From: Halonotius pteroides
Lineage (GTDB): Archaea; Halobacteriota; Halobacteria; Halobacteriales; Haloferacaceae
Direction of reading: 5' to 3'
Assembly: GCF_003605635.1 (NCBI RefSeq)
Contig: NZ_QMDW01000011.1
Coordinates: 38,946-102,945, forward strand
DNA length: 64,000 nucleotides
Every line of letters begins with the position of its first letter. Position 1 is the stretch's first letter. A program made the translations under genes and the position numbers. Below, one piece after another: positions 17,630-25,815 of this stretch. The notes beneath the pieces are model-generated. The model was not told where the DNA came from, searched no databases, and saw only the letters and a list, made by a program, of their open reading frames with translations.

Positions 17630-19186
17630 ATGTCAACGCTTCGCGTGCTGCATGTCGGGCCGGCTGCCCCACCCGACACGCTCACCAACGGGGCTGAGCC
17701 GGCGGCGGCCGACACCGATTTCTCGGTCGCCAGTGCCGACACGGCTGACGCGGGACTGCGTGCCTACGAGGCCGAGCATGCGGACTGTCTCGTCGTTGAA
17801 CCACCGCTTGAGAATGATATCGTCGACTTTCTCTCTCGGATCCGCGAGCGCGATCCGGAGCTCCCGATTCTCCTCTTTGCCTCACCGGATGATATCGATG
17901 TTGTGAGCCAGGTGTTGGCTGCCGGGGCCGACTACGTACCGAAAACTGACGGCGACAGCGAGGCCGAACTGTTGGCCGCCCGCATCGAGACGCTGGGCGG
18001 TGTCGGCGGCGAGCATCACTCCGCGGATCCGTGGCGACAGTCGACGGCAGCGATCTCGCGGCTGTACTCGATTACGAACCAATCGGAGCTCTCCTTTTCT
18101 GAGAAGCTTAATCGCGCCCTTGCGGTCGGCACCGCTGAACTCGGCTACCCGTTTGGGTATGCGACCCGGATCGAAAACAGCGATGTCGAGGTGTTGGCCG
18201 TCGCCGGGGAGCACGACGACATCGCCGTCGGGCAGACGACCGCGCTATCCGACAACTACTGCCAACTGACGATCGCCGAAAACGAACCCGTCGCCATCGG
18301 CAACGCCGGCACCGACGACGCGCTCGCAGCACTTCCAGCGTACACCGAAATGGGGTTGGCGTGTTACGTGGGCGCGCCGATCACCGTCGACGGCGAGGTG
18401 TATGGCTCGCTGTGTTTTGCCGGCAACGACCCCCGCGATCCGAAGTTGATCGAAGCACAAAAGCTGACCGTAAAGACGCTGGCCCAATGGGTTGGCTACG
18501 AGCTCGAACGCAGCCAGCGCGAACAGGAGCTCAAACGCCAGATCGACCGACTTGAGGAGTTTTCCCATATCGTCTCGCATGACCTCCGAAACCCCCTGAA
18601 CGTCGCCCAGGGTCGGCTTGAGATCGCCCAATCCGAATATGACAGCCCACATCTCGATACCGTGGTCGACGCCCTTGATCGAATGGAGGATATCATCGAG
18701 GATACGCTCATGCTTGCCCGGCAGGGGCAATCCGTCGACAACATCGAGCCCGTTGAGATCACCGACCTTGTCAACGACTGCTGGGATGTTATCGAAAGCC
18801 CCACCGCTGAACTCCGTGTGGTCGATGATTTCACCGTTCACGGCGACCGAAACCGGCTCTCTCACGTCTTCGAGAACCTCTTTCGGAACGCGATCGATCA
18901 CAATGAGGGGTCGATCACGATCCGTGTTGGCCTGAAAAATGTGATGTACACAAACACGCGCGCGCCAGACAGCGGCACCTTCAGCTTCTTTGTTGAAGAC
19001 GACGGCTGTGGGGTGCCGGAAGGCCGTCGGGAATCCGTTTTCGATGCCGGCGAGACGACCCGCAAGGACGGCACCGGGTTTGGCCTTCCGATCGTCAAAC
19101 AGATCGCCGAAGCCCACGGCTGGGAGATTGGACTCACCGATAGCTTCGATGGCGGGGCGCGCTTCGAGTTTACAAGCGTCAGATGA
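17630..19186 (+). CDS. Sensor histidine kinase with pseudo-receiver and GAF domains
   Basis: 518 residues, soluble. Residues 1-120 have receiver-domain topology, but the usual acidic pair is VGP and the phospho-acceptor site reads VVEPPLE with no Asp; only the late Lys (YVPK) remains. Residues about 150-295 form a GAF sensor domain. The HisKA box is FSHIVSHDLRNPLN with phospho-accepting His317. HATPase motifs follow: N box ENLFRNAIDHNE, G1 DDGCGVP, G2 GTGFGLPI. The signal is unknown. No cognate receiver gene is adjacent. Confidence 0.9.
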   Translation: MSTLRVLHVGPAAPPDTLTNGAEPAAADTDFSVASADTADAGLRAYEAEHADCLVVEPPLENDIVDFLSRIRERDPELPILLFASPDDIDVVSQVLAAGADYVPKTDGDSEAELLAARIETLGGVGGEHHSADPWRQSTAAISRLYSITNQSELSFSEKLNRALAVGTAELGYPFGYATRIENSDVEVLAVAGEHDDIAVGQTTALSDNYCQLTIAENEPVAIGNAGTDDALAALPAYTEMGLACYVGAPITVDGEVYGSLCFAGNDPRDPKLIEAQKLTVKTLAQWVGYELERSQREQELKRQIDRLEEFSHIVSHDLRNPLNVAQGRLEIAQSEYDSPHLDTVVDALDRMEDIIEDTLMLARQGQSVDNIEPVEITDLVNDCWDVIESPTAELRVVDDFTVHGDRNRLSHVFENLFRNAIDHNEGSITIRVGLKNVMYTNTRAPDSGTFSFFVEDDGCGVPEGRRESVFDAGETTRKDGTGFGLPIVKQIAEAHGWEIGLTDSFDGGARFEFTSVR

Positions 19187-19190
19187 GACT

Positions 19191-19643
19191 CTACGCCGTC
19201 GACTCGTCAGTGTCGTCGTCAGCGGTGTCGTCGTTGTCCTGCTTGTCTGCTGTCTCGTTTTCACCGTCGCCGTCGTTGTGGTCAGCTGCCTCGTCATCGT
19301 CGCCATCGGCAGCCTCGTCGACAGCGTTGGCCGTTTCCTCGGGTGTGTGGTCACCGTCGCCGTGATGTTTCGGTTCGGCTTCCGCAAGCCCGGCCTGCCC
19401 TTGAGCGTACACCGGCTTCGTCTTTTCATCGCCGGCGATCGCCTTTGCCGAGATATACGTCAGAATCGCTAGGGCGACGAATGGGACGACCATCAGTCCA
19501 AGCATCACGCCGGAGGTTCTGACGTTGAAGCCCCACGGTGTGACCACGACGAAGAGCGCGATGAAAAACAGAATAATCCCTAGTGGGATGAAGTTGACCA
19601 CCAGATCGAGCATCGTTTCTCGATCGAAGATCTTGGCTTCCAT
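19191..19643 (-). CDS. Small membrane protein, DUF6684-like
   Basis: 150 residues from ATG 19643. Two transmembrane helices (about residues 12-35 and 42-65) are followed by a conserved YISAKAIAG segment and a long acidic tail of Asp, Glu, Thr and Ala that looks disordered. It resembles the haloarchaeal DUF6684 proteins found beside cytochrome oxidase genes. The next gene upstream on the same strand is also of cox-cluster type, but no oxidase subunit lies in this window. Confidence 0.7.
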   Translation of the reverse strand: MEAKIFDRETMLDLVVNFIPLGIILFFIALFVVVTPWGFNVRTSGVMLGLMVVPFVALAILTYISAKAIAGDEKTKPVYAQGQAGLAEAEPKHHGDGDHTPEETANAVDEAADGDDDEAADHNDGDGENETADKQDNDDTADDDTDESTA

Positions 19644-19692
19644 ACTATCTGATACCTTAGGACGCACAAATAGGTTTCCGGTTTGGATCGAG

Positions 19693-20070
19693 TTAGGCCG
19701 GCTGGCGGCGATTCGGAACGAGCAGCGTGCCGGCGATAACGCCGGCGAGTAGCACGGCTGCACTGGCCAAGACAGCGTAGGCCCGCATCGTCATGTCGGC
19801 TCCGACCCGTGGGTTGACATAGAGAATGGCCCCGCCGAGGCTGACCAGTAGGATAGCCATCACCCCAAGGGCACGCCACGGTGTTTCGATGTAACCGGCT
19901 TCTTGGAGCATCCCGGCGAGACAGCCACAGAACAGCAGTAATCCGCCAACGGCAATCGGCAACACGTTGAACACGAGCCCGATCTCGGAGATCGGCACGC
20001 CGAGGGCGATAAACAGCGGCCACGGGCTTGCCTTGCGGTACTGCTCGCTGAGTCCCGGCGTCTCGTCCAT
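19693..20070 (-). CDS. Cox-cluster small membrane protein (DUF7541-like)
   Basis: 125 residues with four hydrophobic helices. An N-terminal segment SEQYRKASPWPLFIALGVPI is typical of haloarchaeal proteins annotated as cox cluster protein. A central LQEAGYIETPWRALG loop is followed by two more helices. Its neighbour toward the window start is the DUF6684-like gene. A role in oxidase assembly is inferred only from the usual neighbourhood of such genes. Confidence 0.68.
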   Translation of the reverse strand: MDETPGLSEQYRKASPWPLFIALGVPISEIGLVFNVLPIAVGGLLLFCGCLAGMLQEAGYIETPWRALGVMAILLVSLGGAILYVNPRVGADMTMRAYAVLASAAVLLAGVIAGTLLVPNRRQPA

Positions 20071-20129
20071 GGGTGTGTTAGTGGGTGCAGGCTAAAACGC
20101 GCTTCGGAAGCAACAGCGGGTGGTTGGAG

Positions 20130-20333
20130 CTACGGTAGTGTCACACCGTGTCGGCTCAGAAAGTCGCTGGCGGCTTTGATCTCGATGGGGCTGCCGATGA
20201 TCCGGCACGGTTGGCCCTCCGGTTGGATAACAGTCACCGTGTGTTCGGCTTCGAGATCATCCTGAATCCCCTCCAGGGAACGACAGGGGAGTTCGATCTG
20301 CGTGCTGTCACGCAGTCGGGTTGGGTTCGGCAT
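20130..20333 (-). CDS. Small conserved haloarchaeal protein (VNG_1110C-like)
   Basis: 67 residues, MPNPTRLRDSTQIELPCRSL at the start and IIGSPIEIKAASDFLSRHGV near the end. The pattern fits a compact alpha-beta fold seen in a small haloarchaeal family of unknown function. No cofactor or catalytic motif is visible. The ATG at 20333 is the first in frame with acidic haloarchaeal composition. Confidence 0.6.
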   Translation of the reverse strand: MPNPTRLRDSTQIELPCRSLEGIQDDLEAEHTVTVIQPEGQPCRIIGSPIEIKAASDFLSRHGVTLP

Positions 20334-20474
20334 ATCAGCTCATTTGAATGTTGGGCGGACAGCGTATAATGATACCGAAGTCGTTGTTTGTGCTCTCTCG
20401 TGTGGTTGAGTTGCTTTTGCGTACGCCGTGTTATCGACTGTACACAGTATTTCCGTTCGCACTCGCCGTTACTG

Positions 20475-20498
20475 TTTTTAATACACATCTAATACACA
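20475..20498 (+). promoter_or_regulatory. Promoter and direct repeats before the mazE-like gene
   Basis: A TTTTTAATA TATA-like box is followed by AATACACA at 20480-20487 and again at 20491-20498, an 11-bp period that places both on one face of the helix. The repeats end 5 bp before ATG 20504. This is a natural place for autorepression by the RHH antitoxin. Confidence 0.45.
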
Positions 20499-20503
20499 CA
20501 AGT

Positions 20504-20740
20504 ATGGAACGCAAGAATATTACAATCCGCGAAGATCAGGCCGCGTGGATCGACACCACCGACCGCAACCTTTCGCAACTTGTTCAAGCCGCGATCGATG
20601 ACAAAATGGGGCCCAGTGACGACGAATTGGCTGCGGCGTATCAGGCCAACGCTGAGGATGCCGCCGAAACGGCCGAACAGTGGGCGACAGCCTCACGGGA
20701 GGCAACTGATCGTCTCGGTGAGCACCCGACCGACGGATGA
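20504..20740 (+). CDS. Antitoxin of a MazEF-like pair
   Basis: 78 residues. The N-terminus MERKNITIREDQAAWID is a ribbon-helix-helix strand followed by a helix (NLSQLVQAAIDDK). The acidic C-terminal half would wrap the toxin. The ATG at 20504 was preferred to the longer upstream frame because the RHH strand begins there. It overlaps the downstream toxin start by 4 bp (ATGA). It should neutralise the toxin and repress the operon. Confidence 0.82.
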   Translation: MERKNITIREDQAAWIDTTDRNLSQLVQAAIDDKMGPSDDELAAAYQANAEDAAETAEQWATASREATDRLGEHPTDG

Positions 20741-21099
20741 CACCTCATCGTGGGGATATCGTCCGCGTTGACCTCGGCGGCCCAGACGATGACGATACCC
20801 GGGGTAGTGAACTGTATAAATCGCGTCGAGCCGTCGTGATTCAAAACGATACTGGCAACAAGTTTTGCCCGACGACAATTGTTGCACCGCTCTCGAAAGG
20901 CCATACGGAGTACCCGTTTCACATCAACCTCCCTGGATCGATGGCTGAACTCGAAGTTGACTCCCATGTCCAACTCGATCAGATCCGGACAGTCGATATC
21001 GAGAACCGGATCACCGATCACTTTGGCCGTGTAACTGATAGCCAGCTGGCCGATATCGATGATGCGATTCGTGTGTCGTTGGGGTTGTTGGATCGCTGA
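20737..21099 (+). CDS. MazF/PemK-type endoribonuclease toxin
   Basis: 120 residues with the PemK/MazF fold. MTPHRGDIVRVDL forms the first strands, RRAVVIQND holds the conserved Arg and Asn/Asp region, TIVAPLS the catalytic Thr region, and VQLDQIRTVDIENRI the Gln-Ile-Arg and Asp motif. The family cleaves RNA, usually at short sequences. It is coupled to the RHH antitoxin by ATGA. It lacks the N-terminal Gly-rich loop extension seen in some bacterial MazF proteins. Confidence 0.85.
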   Translation: MTPHRGDIVRVDLGGPDDDDTRGSELYKSRRAVVIQNDTGNKFCPTTIVAPLSKGHTEYPFHINLPGSMAELEVDSHVQLDQIRTVDIENRITDHFGRVTDSQLADIDDAIRVSLGLLDR

Positions 21100-21159
21100 G
21101 CCAGACCGCGACTCCCCGAATGAACAGCCTTTTCGACGGCGATAGTCCACTGATCGATA

Positions 21160-22269
21160 ATGGGACTGGAGGAGGAGATCGAATCGATCCGCGAGGAGAT
21201 CGCCGAAACCCCGTACAACAAGTCGACGGAGGCCCATATCGGTCGGCTGAAGGCGAAACTCGCCGAAAAGAAGGAAAAACTCGAAAACCAGTCCTCCGCC
21301 GGCGGCGGTGGCGGCTATGCCGTCGAGAAACACGGCGACGCGACCGTCGCGCTTGTCGGCTTTCCCAGCGTCGGCAAATCGACGCTTATCAACGCGCTGA
21401 CCAACGCCGACAGCGAAACCGGCTCCTACGAGTTTACCACGCTGGATGTCAATCCCGGGATGCTCAAATATCGCGGCGCGAACATCCAGATTCTCGATGT
21501 GCCCGGCCTGATCGAGGGCGCGGCCGACGGTCGTGGTGGTGGCCAAGAGGTGCTGTCGGTCGTTCGTACGGCCGACCTTGCTGTGTTCATGCTTTCTGTC
21601 TTTGAGATCGACCAGTACGAACGCCTGCGTGAGGAACTCTACAACAACAATATTCGGCTCGATACGGAGCCACCGAGCATCCACATCCGGCAGCGACACA
21701 AAAACGGAATTCAGGTCAACAAAAGCGACAGCGTCAGCCTTGACGAAAATACGATCACGGAAGTGCTCCGACAGAACGGCTACGTCAACGCCGAGATCAC
21801 GGTTCGTGGCGACCCTTCGATCGACGAGCTGGTTGACGGGATGATGGACAACCGGGTCTACATTCCCTCGATGGTGACGGTCAACAAAGCCGATCTGATC
21901 GATGAGGAGTACCTCCCGACCGTCCACGAGAATCTTCGGGAACACGACATTGACCCCGAGGAGTGTATCTTCATCAGTGCCGAAGAGGAGAAAGGCCTTG
22001 ATGGCTTGACCGAGCGGGTCTGGGCTGAACTCGGCCTCGTTCGGATCTATATGGACAAACCCAGCCGCGGCGTCGACTACGACGAACCACTGGTGTTGCG
22101 AGAGGGTGATACTGTCGGTGATGCTCTCACCAAACTCGGCGGCGAGTTTGCGGATCGCTTTCGGTTCGCCCGCGTCAGCGGCCCGAGTGCGAAACATGAC
22201 GAGCAGCAGGTCGGAACCGACCACGAACTGGCCGACGAGGACGTGTTGCGGATCATCAAGAGTCGGTGA
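21160..22269 (+). CDS. drg: DRG/Rbg-type OBG-family GTPase
   Basis: 369 residues. A charged N-terminal helix is followed by the GTPase domain: G1 GFPSVGKST, G3 DVPGLIEGA, G4 NKAD and a G5-like SAEE. A C-terminal TGS domain has the DEPLVLREGDTVGDALTKLGGE segment and ends in ADEDVLRIIKSR. DRG proteins act with ribosomes in archaea and eukaryotes. The gene lies between two TA modules but is itself a housekeeping gene. Confidence 0.94.
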   Translation: MGLEEEIESIREEIAETPYNKSTEAHIGRLKAKLAEKKEKLENQSSAGGGGGYAVEKHGDATVALVGFPSVGKSTLINALTNADSETGSYEFTTLDVNPGMLKYRGANIQILDVPGLIEGAADGRGGGQEVLSVVRTADLAVFMLSVFEIDQYERLREELYNNNIRLDTEPPSIHIRQRHKNGIQVNKSDSVSLDENTITEVLRQNGYVNAEITVRGDPSIDELVDGMMDNRVYIPSMVTVNKADLIDEEYLPTVHENLREHDIDPEECIFISAEEEKGLDGLTERVWAELGLVRIYMDKPSRGVDYDEPLVLREGDTVGDALTKLGGEFADRFRFARVSGPSAKHDEQQVGTDHELADEDVLRIIKSR

Positions 22270-22300
22270 CGATTGTGGATCGCTTTTCGGTCGATCGTCG

Positions 22301-22338
22301 ATAGACATAGGTATTTGTGTACACAATATGTGTCTATG
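22301..22338 (+). promoter_or_regulatory. Nested palindrome at the RHH antitoxin promoter
   Basis: A perfect 12-bp palindrome TTGTGTACACAA lies at 22315-22326, flanked by near-inverted arms ATAGACATA (22301) and TATGTGTCTAT (22327). It ends at ATG 22336. The arrangement is what a dimeric or tetrameric ribbon-helix-helix repressor would bind, so autoregulation is likely. Confidence 0.5.
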
Positions 22339-22647
22339 AGCTCGAGTACTCGTGTCCACTTCAGAGCCCCTAAGCGGCTGATCGAACAGGCCGACGCACT
22401 TGCGGTCGCAGAGGACAAAAATCGAACCGATGTCCTCGTTGAGGCTCTTAGAACATATTTGTCCGAGGCGAGCGATGAGGAGCGTATCCAGCAAGCGATT
22501 GCAAACGCCTACTACGAGGATCGCCTCGATTTCGAGCAGACGAAAGCCATTGTTGGCATGGAGACAGCTCAGAATTTTCGGGTGCTCAAACAGCAGCTGT
22601 CGGATGACACGATCAGCGAGGAGCTTGCTGACGCCATCGACGAATGA
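22336..22647 (+). CDS. RHH/UPF0175-like antitoxin
   Basis: 103 residues. The N-terminal half is ribbon-helix-helix (TRVHFRAPKRLIEQADALAV, then DVLVEALRTYL). The C-terminal half (RIQQAIANAYYEDRLDFEQTK, then IVGMETAQNFRVLKQQL) matches the UPF0175 pattern, in which a short HTH is followed by a toxin-binding helix. It overlaps the PIN toxin gene by 4 bp. The start at 22336 follows a perfect palindrome likely to be its operator. Confidence 0.78.
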   Translation: MSSSTRVHFRAPKRLIEQADALAVAEDKNRTDVLVEALRTYLSEASDEERIQQAIANAYYEDRLDFEQTKAIVGMETAQNFRVLKQQLSDDTISEELADAIDE

Positions 22648-23150
22648 AACTGGTTGCTGACACCTCCGGGCTCGTGAGTATCGCAAGCACGGCCGCAGCA
22701 CGGCAGAAGCTATTGCCGTTGTTATTGGATAGCTACGAGGTGACGGTTCCACAGCAGGTCATCGACGAACTCGAGACTGTTGGGGGGTACGAGGATGAGC
22801 ACGCGACCGCCGCGAGTGCTGTTCTTGATGACGAGGCCCGTCTCACGGTTGCGTCGATCGATCTCGATTCAACGTTCCCGCTTGATGATGGCGAAAACGC
22901 GGTCGTCCAGCTAGCGAACCGTCTCGATGCACCGTTTTGTTACTGTGACGAGTACAATCAGCTATCGTTGATCCATGCCTCTCTGTCGGAGACACAACTT
23001 GTGACAACGCCGCGGCTGCTCAAGGCGTTTGTCGCCCGCGGATTGATTTCGAATGACACCGCCGAAGAACTACTGGATGGCATCGCGACCGCTCGAAGTT
23101 GGGGTGGTAACGCCTACGTACAGCAGGCGACACAGCTCTTTGAGGCGTGA
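22644..23150 (+). CDS. PIN-domain toxin-like nuclease (DUF3368-like)
   Basis: 168 residues. It begins MKLVADTSGLVSIAS with the first PIN Asp, has the central Glu in QQVIDELETVGGYEDE and DDGENAVVQLA, and a late Asp in FCYCDEYNQ. The C-terminal helix region includes TTPRLLKAFVARG, as in the DUF3368 branch that pairs with UPF0175 antitoxins. Metal-dependent RNA cleavage is the known activity of the family. It is coupled to the antitoxin by a 4-bp overlap. Confidence 0.82.
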   Translation: MKLVADTSGLVSIASTAAARQKLLPLLLDSYEVTVPQQVIDELETVGGYEDEHATAASAVLDDEARLTVASIDLDSTFPLDDGENAVVQLANRLDAPFCYCDEYNQLSLIHASLSETQLVTTPRLLKAFVARGLISNDTAEELLDGIATARSWGGNAYVQQATQLFEA

Positions 23151-23152
23151 TA

Positions 23153-23620
23153 ATGCGACATTCATCGTCTTTAGGCTTAGTCGCCATCGCAACGCTGGCT
23201 GTCGTTCCGTGGGTTCTCCAACTCAACGGTGCCGGTGATCTCACAGCGGTGATGAGTTGGGGGCTGGTCAATACGAATCCGTGGCATGCGCTCCCTCTGC
23301 CGTCGTATCTCAATGCGACACAGGGGTTTTCGACGCTCCCGCAGTCATTGCAGGTGTGGCCGCTGGGCCTCGTTTTCTACGGTGGCGCGTTGCTGAGTGC
23401 GGCCATGGGTGTGTTCGCTGGGCGTGAGGATGTCCGCGTGACTGCTGGGTTGCTCGCGCTGTCAGCGATTACGTCTGTTGTAGTCTGGTGGGGCCTCCTC
23501 GGTCGTGGGGCTGCTAGGACGGTTCCGGTCGGTGTGATTGCGACAGCGATGGTGGCCTGGTGGTTTTACTATCCGGTGCTTGGATCGGTCGGCGCGCCAC
23601 CGACCCGACCGCGGGAGTGA
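23153..23620 (+). CDS. Membrane protein, TIGR04206-like
   Basis: 155 residues with about four transmembrane helices. It opens with RHSSSLGLVAIATLAVVPWV and has the WGLVNTNPWHALPLPSYL loop and a GLVFYGGALLSA helix, which resemble the haloarchaeal TIGR04206 family of unknown function. The ATG at 23153 lies two bases after the PIN gene stop, so it may be transcribed with the TA pair. No known role in toxin action. Confidence 0.65.
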   Translation: MRHSSSLGLVAIATLAVVPWVLQLNGAGDLTAVMSWGLVNTNPWHALPLPSYLNATQGFSTLPQSLQVWPLGLVFYGGALLSAAMGVFAGREDVRVTAGLLALSAITSVVVWWGLLGRGAARTVPVGVIATAMVAWWFYYPVLGSVGAPPTRPRE

Positions 23621-23697
23621 CATGTGCTATCGTCGAGATTGTCGCTCTTGATGGCTTTTGTCCCTGTATTTATATTGGGGTCTCTCCTATATTAGGT

Positions 23698-24126
23698 ATG
23701 ACTTTCAACGGGCTCGACGAGCCGGTCGCCGATGCTGTTCGGGACGTACTTGCCGATCAGCCGGTTCGACTCGGTGTCCTCTTCGGTTCATTGGCATCGG
23801 GAACCGCTGGCAGTCACAGCGATGTCGATATCGCCGTCGAGTTCGAGTCTGACGTTACCGACGCCGACCGGTACCGTGCTCGACTGTCACTCGTTGTTGC
23901 CCTCTCGCAAGCCCTCGGGACTGATGATTTCGACCTCGTTGATCTCGAAACGGTACGTCCCGAAGTCGGGCGCTCGGCGTTGGAAGACTGTATCGTTCTC
24001 GTCGGTGACACCGAGCGAGTTACGCATCTCCTCGCAGCGTTCGAACGCCGAGCTGAACCGCCGACAGCCGATCAACGCCGTGCTCGCTTCGATGCGGCTC
24101 TTGAAGGGGTGGAGGAGCGCGTGTGA
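23698..24126 (+). CDS. mntA: MntA-type nucleotidyltransferase antitoxin
   Basis: 142 residues with a minimal nucleotidyltransferase fold. The motif GSLASGTAGSHSDVDIAVEF carries the GS and the DxD metal ligands, and a third acidic residue is in DDFDLVDLE. MntA antitoxins inactivate HepT by adding AMP to it. A TATA-like TTTATAT lies at about 23670, 28 bp before ATG 23698. It overlaps the hepT start by GTGA. Its partner is interrupted, so MntA now appears to lack an intact target here. Confidence 0.82.
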   Translation: MTFNGLDEPVADAVRDVLADQPVRLGVLFGSLASGTAGSHSDVDIAVEFESDVTDADRYRARLSLVVALSQALGTDDFDLVDLETVRPEVGRSALEDCIVLVGDTERVTHLLAAFERRAEPPTADQRRARFDAALEGVEERV

Positions 24127-24344
24127 TCGACGCGGAAACCGAGACTCGGATCGTCGAGAAAGCCGAATACATCGACGAGGCCGTTACCGTTCTCGCCCGT
24201 AAACAAGATCTCGATAGAGAGACGTATCTCGCTGACCGCGAGCAGCGTGCTGTCGTTGAACGCGAGTTCCAAACTGCGATCGAAGCGTGTCTTGATATCG
24301 CTGAACTCCTTATAGAATCTCAAGGAGAATACCTGCGACTTTAG
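24123..24344 (+). pseudogene. hepT: HepT toxin, N-terminal part, interrupted by a TnpB element
   Basis: Starts at GTG 24123, overlapping mntA. Sixty-three native codons (MIDAETETRIVEKAEYIDEA ... IEACLDIAELL) run to base 24311, with the first two bases of codon 64 at 24312-24313. The frame then enters the mobile element and stops at 24344. HepT proteins normally have about 140 residues and carry RxxxxHxY in the second half, which lies at 25800-26049. Joining 24313 to 25800 gives one uninterrupted frame of 146 residues. Confidence 0.88.
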
Positions 24345-25799
24345 GCGCAGGATGAATCCGACAACTCCTACCACATCCACTGTCGATAGCAAGGCCGGAT
24401 ATTCCACGCCAACCGATACTATTAACAAAACAGCGTTCATAACTGGTTATAAAGCCAGAAAATGAGTCGAACCGTCCGAACCTTCGAGGCCACAATCACG
24501 AACCAGCAACAGGTTCGTGACGACCTCGACCAGCTCGGATGGGCCGCCTCAAAACTCTGGAACGTCGGTCGCTACCACGCACAAGAACAGTGGGATGAAA
24601 CGGGCGATATTCCCGATGACGGGGAACTCAAAACCGAACTCAAAAGCCACGAACGCTACACGGACTTGCATTCTCAATCCAGTCAGCGCGTTCTCGAAGA
24701 ACTCGCTGAAGCGTTCAACGGCTGGTTCGAGAAGCGTCGGAACGGCGATGACCGTGCCCGACCGCCCGGCTACCGCAAAAACGGAGACGCCCACCCACGT
24801 TCAACTGTGTCGTTCAAACCGGCTGGCTTCAAGCACGACGCACAGTTCACCCGTGTTCGTCTCTCGAAAGGCCGTAACCTCAAAGAACACCGTTCGGACT
24901 TCATCCTGTGTGACTACCAGACTCGTCCTGATGTTGACCTGACCGAATGGTACATTCAACAGGTTCGCGCCGTCTACAAGCGCGACGAGTGGCGGCTACA
25001 ATTCGTCTGCCGCACCGTCATCGACCCGGAACCGCCGGGGGATGAAGTGGCTGGTGTTGACCTCGGGATTTGCAACTTCGCCGCCGTCTCCTTCGGCGGT
25101 GAATCCCTGTTGTATCCCGGTGGCGCACTCAAAGAAGACGAGTACTACTTCACGAAGGAGAAAGCGAAGTGCGACGATTCCTCGTCGCGTGAGGCGACTC
25201 GTCTTGACCGGAAGCGAACTGGTCGCCGGACGCACTTCTTGCACGCACTCTCGAAAGCAATCGTAGAGGAGTCCGTCGAACGAAGTGTCGGTAGGCTTGT
25301 CGTTGGCGACCTCGGTGGCATCCGAGAGGACGACGAGAACGACGAACCGCAGAATTGGGGCGACCACGGCAACTTGGACTTGCACGGATGGGCGTTCGAC
25401 CGCTTTACGACGCTTCTCGACTACAAGGCGGAAGCCGAGGGTATCGACGTGGAGTTGGTGTCGGAACATGACACGTCGAAGTCGTGTTCGGCGTGTGGCC
25501 ACACCGACGACAATCAGCGTGTTGAACGTGGACTGTACGTGTGCGAGAGGTGCGATACGGTTGCGAACGCAGATGTGAACGGTGCGGAGAACATTCGGCA
25601 AAAGGTACTCCCGAGTCTCGCCACGGATGGCGGTGATAGGGATAACGGCTGGTTGGCACAGCCAGCGGTTCACCTGTTCGACCGTGGTGAGGGCGTTTTC
25701 GCCCCACAAGAACAAGTTCTGAACCGCGAACCCTAATATCCCAACTCAGCGGCGCGGTGCCGTGGGATTCCCGCGTCTTCAGGCGCGGGAGGATGTCAA
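24314..25799 (+). mobile_element. IS1341-type TnpB element inserted in hepT
   Basis: 1486 bp. The left flank ends in TTAT (24310-24313) and the element ends in TCAA (25796-25799), the cleavage-site pattern of the IS200/IS605 family, with no target duplication. The left end has a hairpin of CCTGCG and CGCAGG around 24331-24350. The right end has CCCGCG and CGCGGG arms just before GGATGTCAA. Excising these bases restores hepT exactly. A related copy occupies 42535-44032. No tnpA is present. Confidence 0.88.
24462..25736 (+). CDS. tnpB: TnpB-family protein with an altered RuvC-II site
   Basis: 424 residues. The N-terminal helical region is KLWNVGRYHAQEQWDETGDI and HSQSSQRVLEELAEAF. RuvC-I Asp is in GVDLGICNFAAV. 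The expected RuvC-II Glu position reads LVVGDLGGIRED, so it is Gly; a Glu follows in IRED. The zinc finger is CSACGHTDDNQ...CERC, and RuvC-III Asp is in NADVNGAENIR. It is closely similar to the protein at 42726. The change is shared, so it is a family trait and not a random mutation. Confidence 0.86.
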   Translation: MSRTVRTFEATITNQQQVRDDLDQLGWAASKLWNVGRYHAQEQWDETGDIPDDGELKTELKSHERYTDLHSQSSQRVLEELAEAFNGWFEKRRNGDDRARPPGYRKNGDAHPRSTVSFKPAGFKHDAQFTRVRLSKGRNLKEHRSDFILCDYQTRPDVDLTEWYIQQVRAVYKRDEWRLQFVCRTVIDPEPPGDEVAGVDLGICNFAAVSFGGESLLYPGGALKEDEYYFTKEKAKCDDSSSREATRLDRKRTGRRTHFLHALSKAIVEESVERSVGRLVVGDLGGIREDDENDEPQNWGDHGNLDLHGWAFDRFTTLLDYKAEAEGIDVELVSEHDTSKSCSACGHTDDNQRVERGLYVCERCDTVANADVNGAENIRQKVLPSLATDGGDRDNGWLAQPAVHLFDRGEGVFAPQEQVLNREP

Positions 25800-25815
25800 T
25801 ACCGCTGCCGACAAC
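25737..25815 (+). ncRNA. Candidate guide (omega) RNA 3' end, hepT element
   Basis: The tnpB 3' end and right end form a CCCGCG(TCTTCAGG)CGCGGG hairpin followed by AGGATGTCAA. In TnpB systems the guide RNA overlaps the 3' end of tnpB and the guide is the flanking DNA just after the right end. Here that is TACCGCTGCCGACAACG (25800-25816), part of hepT. The 5' boundary lies within tnpB and is not defined. Confidence 0.5.

Noticed and set aside
18245..19429. Minus-strand reading frame of 394 codons
   Set aside because: It is antisense to the histidine kinase and covers its catalytic domains; no family features of its own.
20641..22752. Minus-strand reading frame of 703 codons
   Set aside because: It is antisense to the MazEF-like pair and the DRG GTPase. 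Length is due to high G+C.
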